Positions 24,135-35,055 of a stretch of DNA of 64,000 bases are shown here, one piece after another. The stretch spans positions 37,203,213 to 37,267,212 of the forward strand of contig OX467084.1 in NCBI GenBank assembly GCA_950106755.1, in the 5' to 3' direction. A program made the translations under genes and the position numbers. The notes under the pieces were generated by a model. The model searched no databases, had not been told where the DNA came from, and saw only the letters and a program-made list of their open reading frames with translations. The DNA is from Climacium dendroides. Lineage: Eukaryota; Streptophyta; Bryopsida; Hypnales; Climaciaceae. Every line of letters begins with the position of its first letter. Position 1 is the stretch's first letter.

Positions 24135-24343
24135 GTCCTATAACTATCGAGAGCATTCCGGATGTTTGTACTTCTCCTCCTTCAAAATTTCAATCGTTGA
24201 ATCTACCATGCTTGCCGGCTGAAGATAAAACTTCATTGAATCCTGACCAGCTATTGAATGCGGGTGAACACACGTCTTTGCTAGAACTCATGCCAATTGA
24301 TGCTGGCAATGTTGATCGTCCATTGGATTCCATCATGGAGAAG
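24135..24343 (+). pseudogene. Block 4: short linker exon
   Basis: Open from GPITIESIPDV to DSIMEK between a GCAG acceptor and an AAG|GTATAG donor. No domain is recognised; it joins the linker to the phosphatase-like exon. Confidence 0.4.
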
Positions 24344-24475
24344 GTATAGTGATTTCCTCACAGCTTAAGGCCTGGCGTGACATGCATTTTTTTTGGCTCT
24401 TTGGTGAAGACTTGTGTCTGAATGAAGCCAGTACCACGATTGTAACTGGCTATGCATTCCTACGTTTGTTAGCAG

Positions 24476-25201
24476 GAACCCAATCCTATAATAGCTCTTG
24501 AGGGAACTTCGAAGGACATCCACCAACCATTGAGGTCCGAGGTTGTAGAGAAGTGGATGAATGTTGTCTTGGACCTTAATGGCATTCTATGTGTCTGCGA
24601 TGATTGGAAGTCCAAAGGGTCAATCAAGCAATTTAACCACGCCTCAGAACCACACTCCGCCACAATTGCTGCTACAGTCGGGTCGAAAGCTGTTTATGTG
24701 CATCCATATTGCTCCGAGTTCTTAAAGGAGTTAGAGAAGATAGCGCATATCTTTGTGTGGAGTTCAATGAAAAAATCAACTGTGGTGGAAATTTGTGGTT
24801 ATCTTTTTCGGGAGGGGAGCTTGCCCTTTCTCGTTCTTGGGCAAGACTCATGCAAGACAATTAGGTGCAGAGACACAGCTGGAAGGCTTTCCTCTTATAA
24901 AGAACCGAGAACAAATAAGGATTTGTTCCTTAAAAACCTGGATGTACTGTTCGGTGGCACTGAAGGGAGTTTTGCATGTGATGATACAATTGTAGTAGAT
25001 GACAGCCCTCGCAAACACATCATGAACAAATCTAAAAATATAATACTAGCGGATTCATGGAGTAACCGTGGGAATGGTGAGAAGGACATGTTCCTTCTAG
25101 CAGTCCTCCTTCCATGGTTCCAACAATTGCACGTCAGCCGGGACGTGGGGCTCAAGTCCTTCAAAGAGAATTAAAAATGGAGAATCAAGAAAAGGATGCT
25201 A
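24476..25201 (+). pseudogene. Block 5: FCP1/NIF-type HAD phosphatase-like domain
   Basis: Open from 24,476 to the TAA at 25,172. Motif I reads VVLDLNGILCV, that is D-L-N-G-I where FCP1/NIF enzymes have D-x-D-x-T; the second Asp is Asn, so catalysis is doubtful. It continues with YVHPYCSEFLKELE and IFVWSSMKKSTVVEI (the usual RPG...L..L and W-T/S motif II positions) and ends with IVVDDSPRKH (motif III). Family members dephosphorylate serine or threonine in nuclear proteins. The donor is uncertain; GTGAGT at 25,202 is plausible. Confidence 0.7.
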
Positions 25202-25377
25202 TGTGAGTATGTGAAGAACGGGGTCGTCGAGAGTATGAGAAACTGATGGATGTAATCAGTGGGTCAGCAAGTGTTAGATAGAGTGGCAATTGGAGGTATG
25301 TTGTTCAGCTCCGGTCGAGGTTTTTGTAGTTTTCCTATATATGTATGGTTGAGTATTTTAGTATGAACTTATTAATT

Positions 25378-25408
25378 GCATTTCAGCTCGTGTCGCACTA
25401 ATGTGTAT
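25378..25408. repeat. Intron palindrome (copy 12, degenerate)
   Basis: TGCATTTCAGCTCG / TCGCACTAATGTG, in the last inferred intron (to 25,514). Confidence 0.7.
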
Positions 25409-25514
25409 CGTGGATCAATCTTTGGCCTCATCGTCTCTACGTGTGCTTGTACTTCATACTGGATCTTTTGTGACTTGTATGATGTGGTGCTCATTCGTTT
25501 TCTTTCTGTACCAG

Positions 25515-25955
25515 ATGCAAAGAAAGTCGACGTTGTCTATGCCGGATGGGGGCCTACCATATCAAGCGTCTGAGGACTCTATTCTCGACTATGGACAATA
25601 TGAAATTCTCAGTACGGGAAACTTTCTTTGCTCGGCACCTACCCTCAATTCCACCATGGAATTTGCAAGCAAGCACGTTGAGGACAGAGTTGTGGACAGT
25701 CCTCTAGAGAAGAAGCCGCGGTTGCCAGTTTCTTGCTTGTCATCTCCGTTGCGCTCTAGGGAAGCGCATACATTGTCTATATTGCCAACTACCTTGGATA
25801 ATGGGACGCAAAGAAAGCTTTATGAAGATGCTAATTATACAATACCGGAAGAGAAACCCCAAACGCTAGATGAATCGCGGGCAAATTTTGTTAAGCTTCC
25901 TATTGTTCCACTTCCGCGTCCACGTAAATATTATTGGGTATTGAGAGATACTTAA
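25515..25955 (+). pseudogene. Block 6: C-terminal tail exon
   Basis: Acceptor TGTACCAG at 25,514. Open to TAA at 25,953; a +1 shifted frame continues with NMGFMGAEVIASALVEAHSS to about 26,060, suggesting a frameshift near a run of nine A's at 25,955. No domain recognised. Confidence 0.4.
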
Positions 25956-26517
25956 AAAAAAAGCTTGTTGGGCCATTGCATAGTCATTCGTCGAGTTCAA
26001 CATGGGATTCATGGGAGCGGAGGTCATTGCAAGCGCATTGGTGGAAGCACATTCGTCAATAAGTGTCATATGATAAGGGCTCGTATAATCGAGGACCTGA
26101 GATTTTGAAGGCTATGGAGAAACTAAAGAGTATATCATAGAAGTGAGAGTTGTTTATTCTAGAGGATCAGATGATGTATATATGAGGATCATATACTGTA
26201 TAGACATTGCATAAGTGTAAATGTCATATCATGTCTTCTGATGGTCCTTTTGGATATTACATACATTTTGAGTTTTGTTATATCTAGTGGTTTATAGTGC
26301 ATCCTAGCCTGTAGATCAAAAATGTATAAAAGCATTCTATGTACATTCGTAGACAATTTTCTATGCTTTTCTATAAAGTGTTATATATTCTACGATTATT
26401 GTTGAAGATTGCAAAGTTTTGGATTGATTTATGTGCTTTTTGATACATTGCATTAAGTACTTGATACGTAAGCATATGAAAATCTTGTCACTTTACATCA
26501 TAGTGGCTCTTCTGAAA
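25956..26517. other. 3' flank of the ParB/methylase-like gene; target of the giant hAT
   Basis: AT-rich. Apart from the frameshifted tail to about 26,060 I see no gene. It ends with the first copy of TTCTGAAA (26,510-26,517). Confidence 0.6.
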
Positions 26518-26534
26518 TATGGTTGTCATAATGG
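26518..26534 (+). repeat. Left terminal inverted repeat of the giant hAT
   Basis: TATGGTTGTCATAATGG, preceded by the 8-bp duplication TTCTGAAA. Confidence 0.88.
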
Positions 26535-28500
26535 ACGGACGTCCGGTTCGCCCGTCCGATACAGTCAACACAAAGTTGATTTTATGAAAATGGAAAAATA
26601 GGTCACGTGGATGCCACTGGGATGCCACGTGGATTCTGGAACATGCATCGTCAGGGCGCGGACACCATCGTCAGGGCGCGGACGTGAACGTCAAGGCGCG
26701 GATGGGATTTAATAAATATACTAAATTAACATGCTTTTTACATATTTCCATTTCATATTCCATATTCCAAGTCACTACAACAATCCATATTTTTATTTAA
26801 TGTTAGATCATATCACTGTAACACCCAAATAAATTCCATATCCTAATCAATCCATCATTCCATATTTTTGCGGGGTGTTAAATTACCTCATTATAAGTTT
26901 GTAACACCCAAACCACTTCCACATCCAAATCACTCCACCAATCCACCATTCCATAAATTTTTTGGGTGTTACATTATATTACACTAACACCCAAAGCATT
27001 TCCATATTCGAAAGCACTCCACCATTCATATTTCTTTTAATGTTAGATTATATAACTCCTTCAAAATAATTGGCCACCCTAAAATAAATTGGTATGCTTT
27101 TCAAAAGCTTTGGTCACCCCATCTCCCCTTTTGGACATAGATTTTTAAAGCACACTTCCATTCCAAGTGACTGCCATTATTTTTTGGGCGGAATCATTCT
27201 CTTTCCTATTTTTTTGGCATCATTACCATAAGTCTTTTATTTGAATTCAATGCCACTTGTGTAGGGTGGAATGACTTTTTTTTCCTATTTTATTTTCCGT
27301 GATTAGCAAAATTGTTCCATCCCAAGCCGAGGCCATTTCTTTTTCGTTGATCATTCCCATTCCTTTCATTTTTTGCTCCATAGCAAAACTCTTTCATCCC
27401 AAGTGAATTCCATTTATTTTTTGTGGTATCCCAACTCTATTTGAACTAAATGGTAATTTTTTGGGGTGTTAGTTGAAATCACTTTGACACACTATTTTTT
27501 GTGGGCTTCTCTCTCTCACAAAATTGTTCCAACCCAAGCCCAATCCATTTTGTATTTGTTCCATCATTTCCTTTCCTATTTTTTTTCCATTAATGAACAA
27601 AGCTCTTCCCATCCCAACTCTATGCCATTCTTTTCGGTTCGGATCATTCTCTTTTTTTTTTTTCTTCATTCCTAAAACTCTCCCATCCCAACTCATAGTT
27701 ATTCTTTTCTTTTCGAACATTTTTTTTTGAAAGAAATGGACAATTTTCATATTCTAACATTCCAAATTTTCAATTTCTATTTTGTTTTGGTTCATTAATT
27801 AGGAAGACTATTTTATTCGAACTCATAGTTCTGCTTTATTTGTTCAATATTTCCCTTCCCTATTTTATTTTTCTCATTCACTAAAGTTATTTCATCTGAA
27901 CTCAAAGCCATTATTCTTATTTTTTTGTTCCATCATTCTCTGTCCTTTTATTTATTTATTTCATTACTAAAATTATTCCAATCTACTTCAATGTCATTCT
28001 TTTTTTTGGTGGATCAATTACTTTCTTTTGGAGGGGGGTCTTCATTAACTTCTAGAACATAGACCTGTTCTTTTAATGCATTGTTTTTTCCATTTATTCA
28101 AAACAAAAACAAAAAAAACATAGACCTACTGAAAAAATACAGTGTATGTATTTTTATACCAAACTACTGCATTCACTGTTTTTGTAGAGGTTTTACCATC
28201 AACTCATAGAATTCATAAAAAATAAAAATGCAATGAGAAAGAACAATGATATGGCATATTAATATATTATGACATTTTGAGTAGAGAATACATCCGATTT
28301 TATATATATTTGAGATGTTTCGCAATTGCCAAGTATGTACACATGGTCCTTGTAAATAACCTATTCGGATTTTTAGTGTCATTTTTTTTTGTGTTTTTAT
28401 ATGGTTTTAGTTATGCTTTGTTTGATTGGTGTTCCAAATGGGTGATTTTTGAATGTTATTAACCAATTTGGAAGTTATTTCTTTGTGTTTATCCGGATGC
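26535..28500. repeat. Pyrimidine-rich degenerate repeat array (left)
   Basis: From about 26,740 there are short repeats of TTCCATATCC / CACTCCACC / TAACACCCAA words. From about 27,170 to 28,030 a degenerate array of roughly 80-bp units follows, with the consensus words TTCCATCATTCTCTTTCC, CTAAAACTCTTCCATCC and CAACTCAATGCCATTC. No gene. A similar array in the opposite orientation lies at 47,560-48,340. Confidence 0.75.
26646..26706 (-). repeat. Left subterminal GTCCGCGCCC repeats
   Basis: Three copies, on this strand GTCAGGGCGCGGAC and close variants, about 20 bp apart. They are inverted relative to the nine copies next to the right end, as expected for subterminal transposase-binding repeats. 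Confidence 0.8.
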
Positions 28501-29247
28501 AGTCAAGCATGAGCCACGGTGATGGGATTGGAGGGGAAGCCAAATCGGAGAGTGAAGGCAGTTTTGAGTTGTCTGAGGGTAATTCCTACTTGTAATGCAA
28601 GATGACAATTCCGAGTTGGAATGTTCTGTGTTTTTGTCCAAGTAGGAACTGTCTGTAGCCAACTAGGTCGGAGTTGTTGTGGTTTCCAAGTTGGTTTGCC
28701 TATGGTCAGCAGTTAGGGTTGTGCGGGGTGTTGCAGGTGCCAATTTGGGAATTTGTGTGTGTAGTTGAGGGACGGTTATTTTTGAGGTTCCTAATGGGCA
28801 GTTTGTGAGTTTTGAGGTGATGCCAAGTTGGTTAAGGAACTGCCTGGCTTGGGGTTTTAAAGTCGAGTTTTCCGATTTGGAAGGCACCCACTATTTGAGA
28901 GAGTCCAGTGCGAGTCCCAGTCCAAGTTAGCTGCGTATTTGATGTTTTTGTGCTTGCTTGTGTGTGTGTGTGTTTTTCCAAGTCCGATGCTTGATGAGTG
29001 TGTGTTCTAATTGGTGTGCTGTGAGTGTGAGTATATGTCTCTGGAGTGGTTCGATCCAATTTGGAGAAGTGTGCAGATAATGAAGTTTGAAGCGGAAACA
29101 ATTTGGTGATGTGGAGTTAAGCGGTGAAGTGAATGACTGAGGATGAAATGAGGAGCAGATTAGGAAGTGTGTCCTAGTCGGAAATGTTATGCAGAGTGGT
29201 GAGAGTCACTGTAAAGAGCGGATTTCCAATTTGGAGAAGTACAGTGA
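28500..29247. other. Non-coding region rich in CCAANTTGG-like words (left part)
   Basis: No gene supported. Frequent short palindromic words such as CCAATTTGG, CCAAGTTGG and CCGATTTGG; a (GT)n run near 28,955. The same texture continues at 32,680-33,700 beyond the LTR-like insertion, so the insertion split one region. Confidence 0.6.
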
Positions 29248-32200
29248 TGTCGCAGCACAGAGTAAGCAATTTCCCTATTATACTCACAAAAATCACTCTA
29301 GAGCATAACAAAATGACCCTAAAGATCAAACCCACGAGATCCTATGAAGTAGCTAACTCTAACAAGGAGATAATCTCAATTAAACCCCATAATTCTACTT
29401 TTCCGGTTCTACCTCGGACGATCGGAACATCCAAAACCAACCGGAAAGCTTCGACCGGACTGTAGTCTACTTCCGGTTTTACTAGTTCCCCGGTTTCTGG
29501 ACTAACTTCTCAATTCTGGACCCTGCAACTTCTGGTCCTATGTACCCTCCTGGGCGGATCTGATCCGGTCCACCCTTCCGTACCTGGTTTAGTTTTACCT
29601 CTGTTTTACCATCAGAGGGTTCGCCGCTTGCTTTTGAAAGTGGTAGGCCCACCACTCCTTCCGTGAATTATAGTGGCTGAAGACCCACTTACCTATCCGC
29701 TGATCCTCTAACTAACACGGATCCGGTTTGGTCCTTCACAGTAATCCAGATAGTAATCCGAATCACAGGTCACACAAAGACCCCCCGTACGATCCTCTCA
29801 TACTACAACGACCTTGACACTGATCTGTTCCGTACGAAGTTGGGTGGCTACAAGTGCATCCGTCCGTTCCAACACCCACGAAAGTTCTTCCGTTCACCCC
29901 CAACGGTGGCAAGACCTCACAGGAGTCAGGATACTCGACCGGATTTCCCACCCAGGAGTTCTAGCGCAGCTAAGGAATCCCTCTCTATCCGCCTAGCCTG
30001 ATCAACGGATCTCTTACCCGGAATGCTAAACTTCTGTAGCTGTTGAGGCACTGGAATTCACTCCTAAGTCTTCATAACCTACTCACATGTACCTAGAACC
30101 GGAAACATACATCAAGGGGAGAAACTCTCCCAACACCTCCGTACTCACCTTCCTATTCTGACTCCGTGCACTCTTGCCAACACTCGGGAAAAATACACAA
30201 AAGTTAGTTTAAAGGAAAGTACACAAGGAAATGCCAAAAGAACTCTCTCCTCGTCTCCAGCTTAGAAACTGTTTTATATACAAAAAGCAAAAAGCAAAAA
30301 GTGAATACATGATTTCCGCCTTTGAAGGCGCTAACAATCCGGTCCTACCTTATCCTAACCGGATTCTATTCCGGTTCCTATCTATAAGTCCTATTTTTAC
30401 AATCCTTCCTATTCCGTCTCATACACTCGGGATCCAATGGTAGGGCTCTCGTCAGGTCTCTCCAACTGCTCGAAGACCTCATTTAGATTCCGGTTCCGTT
30501 CCCCCTCCGTAGGTAGAACCGGATGTTCTTCCTCAACTTCCGGGGAGTCCAAATCTATTGGCTGATGTCTGGTCGAGGGCGTCTCCTTCTTTGCCCTACT
30601 TGACTGGGGCATCTTGTCCTTTCCCGGCTCCTGAGCTACGTCTTTCGAAAACAAGTCCGGAAGAGAAATTTTTGAGAGCCGGACCGGAACTTCTGTCAAC
30701 TTCTGGCTGCTCTCCACGATCCAGTCTATTGACTCCCGTGCCTTGGATAGGAGCTTCTCCATCTGCTCCTCAAAATCGGTGAGGATGTGCACCACCCTGG
30801 TTCCGGATATCTTCTTGTCCTTGTGCACCTCCTCTTCGAACAGGCGCGCCTTGGTGACCGCGGCTCCGGGTCCTCCAAGCACGTCCTTCACTTCTGCGGC
30901 CAACTTCTTCATTTCCTCCGCCATCTCCTTTGTCGCGGTGGCGTTCTCAAGCAACGTGAAAAGTTCGGCCTTAAGGGTGTCCACCTCATCGTGTTGCCGC
31001 TTGCTGTCCTCCTTCATCTTTCGGAGCTCTTCCGGATTGATAATACTCTCAGCCACCTTCCGCGGCAACTGACTGTCCGGTTCCGCTCCGATTAATTCCA
31101 CGATCTCCCCGAGCGTCCACTTCTTAACTTCCCAATCCGCCCGGATTCCGCAGAGGATCCCAACCAACTCGTCGAACGGATCTACGGTTCCCGATCCGGA
31201 TGCCACATCCGATCCGGTTGGAGTCTCACTTCTACGCGGCCGCGGATGTCTCAGGGGCGTTCCTCGATTCCGAGCCAGTGTGGTCTTCTGTCTCTTGGCG
31301 GAAACATACGGTTCTTCCTCTTCCTCTTCTTCTTCTTCTTCTTCCTCCTCCTCAGTTTCGTTTCCAGAATCCGCTTCTTGGTCGGACTCGGATTCTCCGT
31401 ACTTCATGGTCCGCTCCTGGGCCTTCCACACCTTCAGCTCCACCTCCGTCAGTAGTTCCTATTGCTGGTAGAGGTGGTACACATAAGGGCACAGTGGGGT
31501 AGCCCTACTTCTCCCCACTCTTGTAGTAAGCTGGGACACCAGATCAAAGAAGATCCGGCCCCAGTCTACTTTCCGGGTTTTGCTCAGCGCTCCGAAAATC
31601 GTGTTAGCCAAGGTGATAGTCACCCTGGTGGGCTTTTCTGGATGCAGAACCGGAACCAGGAACTGGAGTAGGCGTCGCTCCCGGTCATCGAGGCAGTCTT
31701 CGACCGCGTAGCCGTCCTTCGGGTTTACTACGCTTCCGAACTTGCCCTAGACGAAATCATCCTTCCGGTTGGCAAGCCCGAGTCCTCTTGGCCGGAATCC
31801 GTATACATCCCGCCACAAAGCCTCGGTCCATTGGACCGGATTCCCTCTCAGGGTGTTATCGAACTGATTCGATACGCCACTCAGGATTTCTCTAACCATC
31901 CTCTCATCTTTGAAACCCCAAGGTTTCAAAGCTAACCCCTGACAACCCATCAACGACAAATCCTCTCTGAGCTCTCCCTGTTCCGGTTCCTTGGTCGGCA
32001 TGACCGGAACCACTTTTCTAAGCTTTACTTCATTCGGAGGCGGGGTGTTAGAACCTCTCTTCCGGTTCAACCGCGGCATGAGGGTAGCTCTACCCGGTTT
32101 TCACTCTTCTACAATCCTAACAAGGGAGCGCCGACACTTAGATGTTCCGCTTCGCTTGTAAACTAACCTACTGGCGTGCTCACACTCTTAGTCTCTCATG

Positions 32201-32674
32201 TATCCGCTCGCACTCAAGGTCTCACCCACTTATATCCGGAGGAGATCTCTCCGTCTCACACCCCTCACTCACTTCCGGACCCTCTTGTACTTCCTCTTCC
32301 TTGCCGTGGTCAACGATAAAAACGTCAAGCGCTAAATCAGGACACGACAACACGTGGAAATCCAGAGACCTGAAAATGGACAGGGCCAGGTTTTATATAG
32401 TCCTGACGCCCTGGACTATCTTTATGACCGGTCGGATATCCGGTCCGGTTCTTGACATCCGGTTATCTCCAATCCGGTCAACAAGATTCCGGTTGGAAAT
32501 ACTATCTGGTTGTACATCTAATCCGTTCCACTTCTACCTAAAACCGGATTAGTTCCGTAAGGTCCTTTTGTGACTATTTTTGGATTTATCTTTCTCTCTA
32601 GATGAATCCGGATACCTATTTCCGGTTCGCTCAAAAAGGTAAACAAATAAAAATAAAAAATATGAGTTGTCACA
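29248..32674 (-). mobile_element. 3.4-kb LTR-retroelement-like insertion (TG...CA ends)
   Basis: Begins TGTCGCAGCACAGAG and ends GAGTTGTCACA, flanked by the 5-bp duplication AGTGA (29,243-29,247 and 32,675-32,679). The boundary coincides with a sharp change in sequence style: inside is CCGGTT/CCGGAA-rich. TG...CA ends and a 5-bp duplication fit an LTR retrotransposon. I find no clear pair of LTRs and no reverse transcriptase or integrase, so it would be a non-autonomous, gag-like-only or heavily rearranged member. It carries one minus-strand gene. Confidence 0.6.
30409..32079 (-). pseudogene. Gag-like/structural protein of the LTR-like insertion
   Basis: ATG at 32,079, one reading frame down to 30,409, broken by TAG at 31,747-31,749 and a further TAG near 31,460, both CAG-compatible. 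The N-terminal half is globular-looking (REILSGVSNQFDNTLRGNP, DVYGFRPRGLGLANRKDD). The C-terminal half has a poly-Glu run at about 31,310-31,350, a long predicted coiled coil (EELRKMKEDSKRQHDEVDTL) and a Pro/Ser tail. No protease, RT or integrase motif. A role in particle assembly is a guess based on position and composition only. Confidence 0.55.
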
Positions 32675-33979
32675 AGTGATAGTTTATTAAGCATTAAGTG
32701 ATGGAAATAGGACCCAATTCGAAGCTGAAAAGTATATGGGTGATGTGAGCCTGAATAGATCATAGTTGTGAGATCAATTTGGGTAATGGAATGAAGTCTC
32801 TGATTTGGATGGATCAGTCAGAGAGTTAATTGCTGGGATAGCAAATAGGAGATCCAAATCGGAAAGTTGCAGTGGAGTGAAGTAAGAGCAGTATGATTAA
32901 CTGCTAAAGAAAACATTATTTTAACGGTGATATGCTCACCAATTCGGCTTAATGAAAAGTGTAATTCAAGCAAATTGGTGTTGGTTGTGCTGAATGGGAA
33001 TGTATACTTAATTAGAAATCGTTGAGTGGTTGTATGTGTGATTCCAATTTGGAAATTGGAATAAGTGCCGAATTGGTCAAGTGAAGAATTGGCACTTGTG
33101 GTTAAAATTCAAATTAGACTAAGATTTGATTGAAGTTATGGATATGAGCAAATTGAGAAGGCTCTATATGTGGAATGCATGGTGTCATGAGTGCTTATCC
33201 AAGTTGGTTTTATAAAGTTTGAATGTTGTCTAAGTTAGGATCCCGAGTTGGTCTGTTAAGCCGAAGCAACAGGTCTCAAATTTGAGAGTTTCCGAATGGG
33301 TGTGAGAAATTAATTTATCCAATTAGGAAATCAGCATAGTATGAAAGAGAGAAGACTGTGATAAATAAAATATATAAAATAAAATAAAATTCCAAGTTAG
33401 TAAAAGGAGAGGCTAAATTCTGCAAGTGCAAGAGTCACATCAAAGTTTAAGAAGGAGATAAAAGAATCCAAATCGGAGATCATGGTTGTAGCCAAAGCCG
33501 GAGACAAGGACCAGCTGAAGTGTGACATATCCGATTTGGAGAAAGACAGGAAGTTGAGCCTAACCAAGTTGGAAGATCATTACTAAGCCTGTACCAGCAG
33601 CAGCACCAATTCCGATTTGGTGGAAAGACGAAAGAATCCAACTTGAAGATTGAAGATCAATTCCAATTGGGTGATATTTAACCTTGGTGGTTTTAAGAGT
33701 GGAGTGAATAATTAAATTATTAATTATTACAGAAATGGTGAGGAATTAAATTAATACTAGTTGGAAGTATGCATTCCTTGTGTGTTTTAGCCCTTTATTA
33801 GTACGTTCTAATGTCGTTGTAGAAGTAGTCCTATTAGAATTGCCTCCCTAGGAACGAATTAAACTATTTGTTTAGATATTCTGATTAGGATCTAAACTTA
33901 ACTACAGTCCTCTACGAGGATGGTTTACCTTCTATGCCTGAACTATATGGTAAACTACAAAAATTAAAAAAACTAAATA
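32675..33979. other. Non-coding region rich in CCAANTTGG-like words (right part)
   Basis: Continuation of the region left of the LTR-like insertion. Words such as CCAATTTGG, CCAAGTTGG and CCGATTTGG recur to about 33,670. No gene is supported; it adjoins the 3' end of the minus-strand kinase gene. Confidence 0.55.
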
Positions 33980-34390
33980 CTATGTACGATAACAACAATC
34001 TGGCATAGTCCAACAGTGGGGGGCCTTCTTCAATGTGTCCAGAACATCTTGCACTGTCGCCCTTTCACTCACATCATCTTTCATGAGGCTTCTCAATTTG
34101 ATCCTGAGGTTCACATATTGCTCTGGATTCTTCATTGTAAAGTATTTGGGGTCCCACTCCTCTTGCCAAATTGCAGCTGCTATCCATCCCGCCGCATATG
34201 CATCAACTGCCATGGAGTAGAAATGTGTTTTCTGCATGGCCTCAATTGAATTAGCTAAACCTTGCTCTCCATATACATAAAACAACTCAGGGGCTGCAAA
34301 CTTTCGCTTTTTCTTTTCCTTCGCTAGAGTCTCCATGTTGGGAAAGCCATACCTTGATGGCTCCTTCTCTACAATTCGGCTAGAAAGTCC
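33980..34390 (-). pseudogene. Kinase-fold gene of the giant hAT, C-lobe part
   Basis: C-terminal 136 codons of the gene starting at 44,058. It begins right after the activation-segment DWG (GLSSRIVEKEPSRYG). It contains FAAPELF, corresponding to the kinase APE motif, then SMAVDAYAAGWIAAAIW, matching the D-x-x-x-x-G helix-F signature, and RATVQDVLD, matching the conserved Arg of helix I. The stop is at 33,980. It is separated from the N-terminal part by the 8,490-bp inner element and joins it in frame across the CCAATCAC target site. Confidence 0.88.
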
Positions 34391-34398
34391 CCAATCAC
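34391..34398. repeat. Target-site duplication of the inner hAT-like element (left copy)
   Basis: CCAATCAC, identical to 42,889-42,896. Confidence 0.93.
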
Positions 34399-34409
34399 CA
34401 GGGTTGCAC

Positions 34410-34865
34410 GGACGCTGGGACGCCCGAATGTCCGGACGGACGTCCAACGTCCGCGTCCGCGGGTTTTCAAGCGTCCGGGGACATAGAAATTTCGGACTCG
34501 CGTCCGTCCAATGGACGGGTGGTCGGCCGGTTCAGTGAGCCGACCGAGCGGTCGAACAGCGAGGACAGGGCAGACGGGGCCGACCGAGCGGACGGACGCG
34601 GAGCACGGGGCGGACGGGGCAGACGGGGCCGACCGACCGGACGAACGCGGACCACGGGGCGGTCGGGGCCGATCGCACGGACGGGTCGGACGGGGCTGAC
34701 TGAGCGGACGGACGAGGCGGACGGGACCGACTGATCGGTCGGCTGATCGGGTGGCCCGTTCGATCGGTCGGTAGTTCGATTGGACGGCCAATCGGACAGA
34801 CCCGACGGGGCGCCCGATCGGCCGTCCACCAGGGCGGACGGCTGAGATTGGGCGAACGGGATGGC
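34410..34865. repeat. Left subterminal GGACGG repeat block / promoter of kinase 2
   Basis: Very GC-rich with repeated GGACGGGGCAGACGGGGC and GACCGACCG words. Long Arg/Ser/Pro-rich open frames on both strands here are composition artefacts. The block lies directly upstream of the plus-strand kinase gene (ATG 35,056). Confidence 0.8.
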
Positions 34866-35055
34866 CGTCCGCCTCATACAAAAGAGGCAGTCGGGCCGTC
34901 CGCCTCTCACTTTTACCTTCCCCCTTGCTTGCAAGAGAGAACGGAGAATCTTAGTGCCTTTGGGCCCTATTGCCTTCTCTCCTCGGGAGGATAAAGGTGA
35001 AATCTTGGGGGAACCCTTGCCATTTTTTTTCTCGAATCATGCGACATTCATCAAG

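Larger units (their letters stand above)
19648..25955 (+). pseudogene. ParB-like / DNA-methylase-like / FCP1-NIF-like fusion gene, multi-exon, degenerate
   Basis: I infer a single transcription unit of at least six coding blocks: 19,648-21,136, 21,278-22,624, 22,810-23,889, 24,135-24,343, 24,476-about 25,201 and 25,515-25,955. The junctions all have GT...AG edges, and the first two introns are phase 0. Domain order is a ParB/DGQHR-like block, a methyltransferase-like block, an acidic/Ser-Pro linker, an HAD phosphatase-like block and a C-terminal tail. In-frame stops (21,011, 21,603, 22,109, 22,505 and others) and at least two frameshifts make it a probable pseudogene. Palindromes occur in five of its six inferred introns. 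The combination recalls phage and mobile-element ParB-methylase fusions, but the link to an HAD phosphatase is not one I know from a named plant family. A single gene is likely but not proven; two adjacent genes (ParB-methylase, then HAD) are the alternative. Confidence 0.6.

Noticed and set aside
29248..32674. Complete LTR retrotransposon
   Set aside because: No matching LTR pair, primer-binding site or reverse transcriptase/integrase could be found; kept only as LTR-like.
34369..34934. Long Arg/Ser/Pro-rich open frames on both strands
   Set aside because: They overlap in several frames within the GGACGG repeat block at the end of the inner hAT-like element; GC-rich short repeats without stops explain them.
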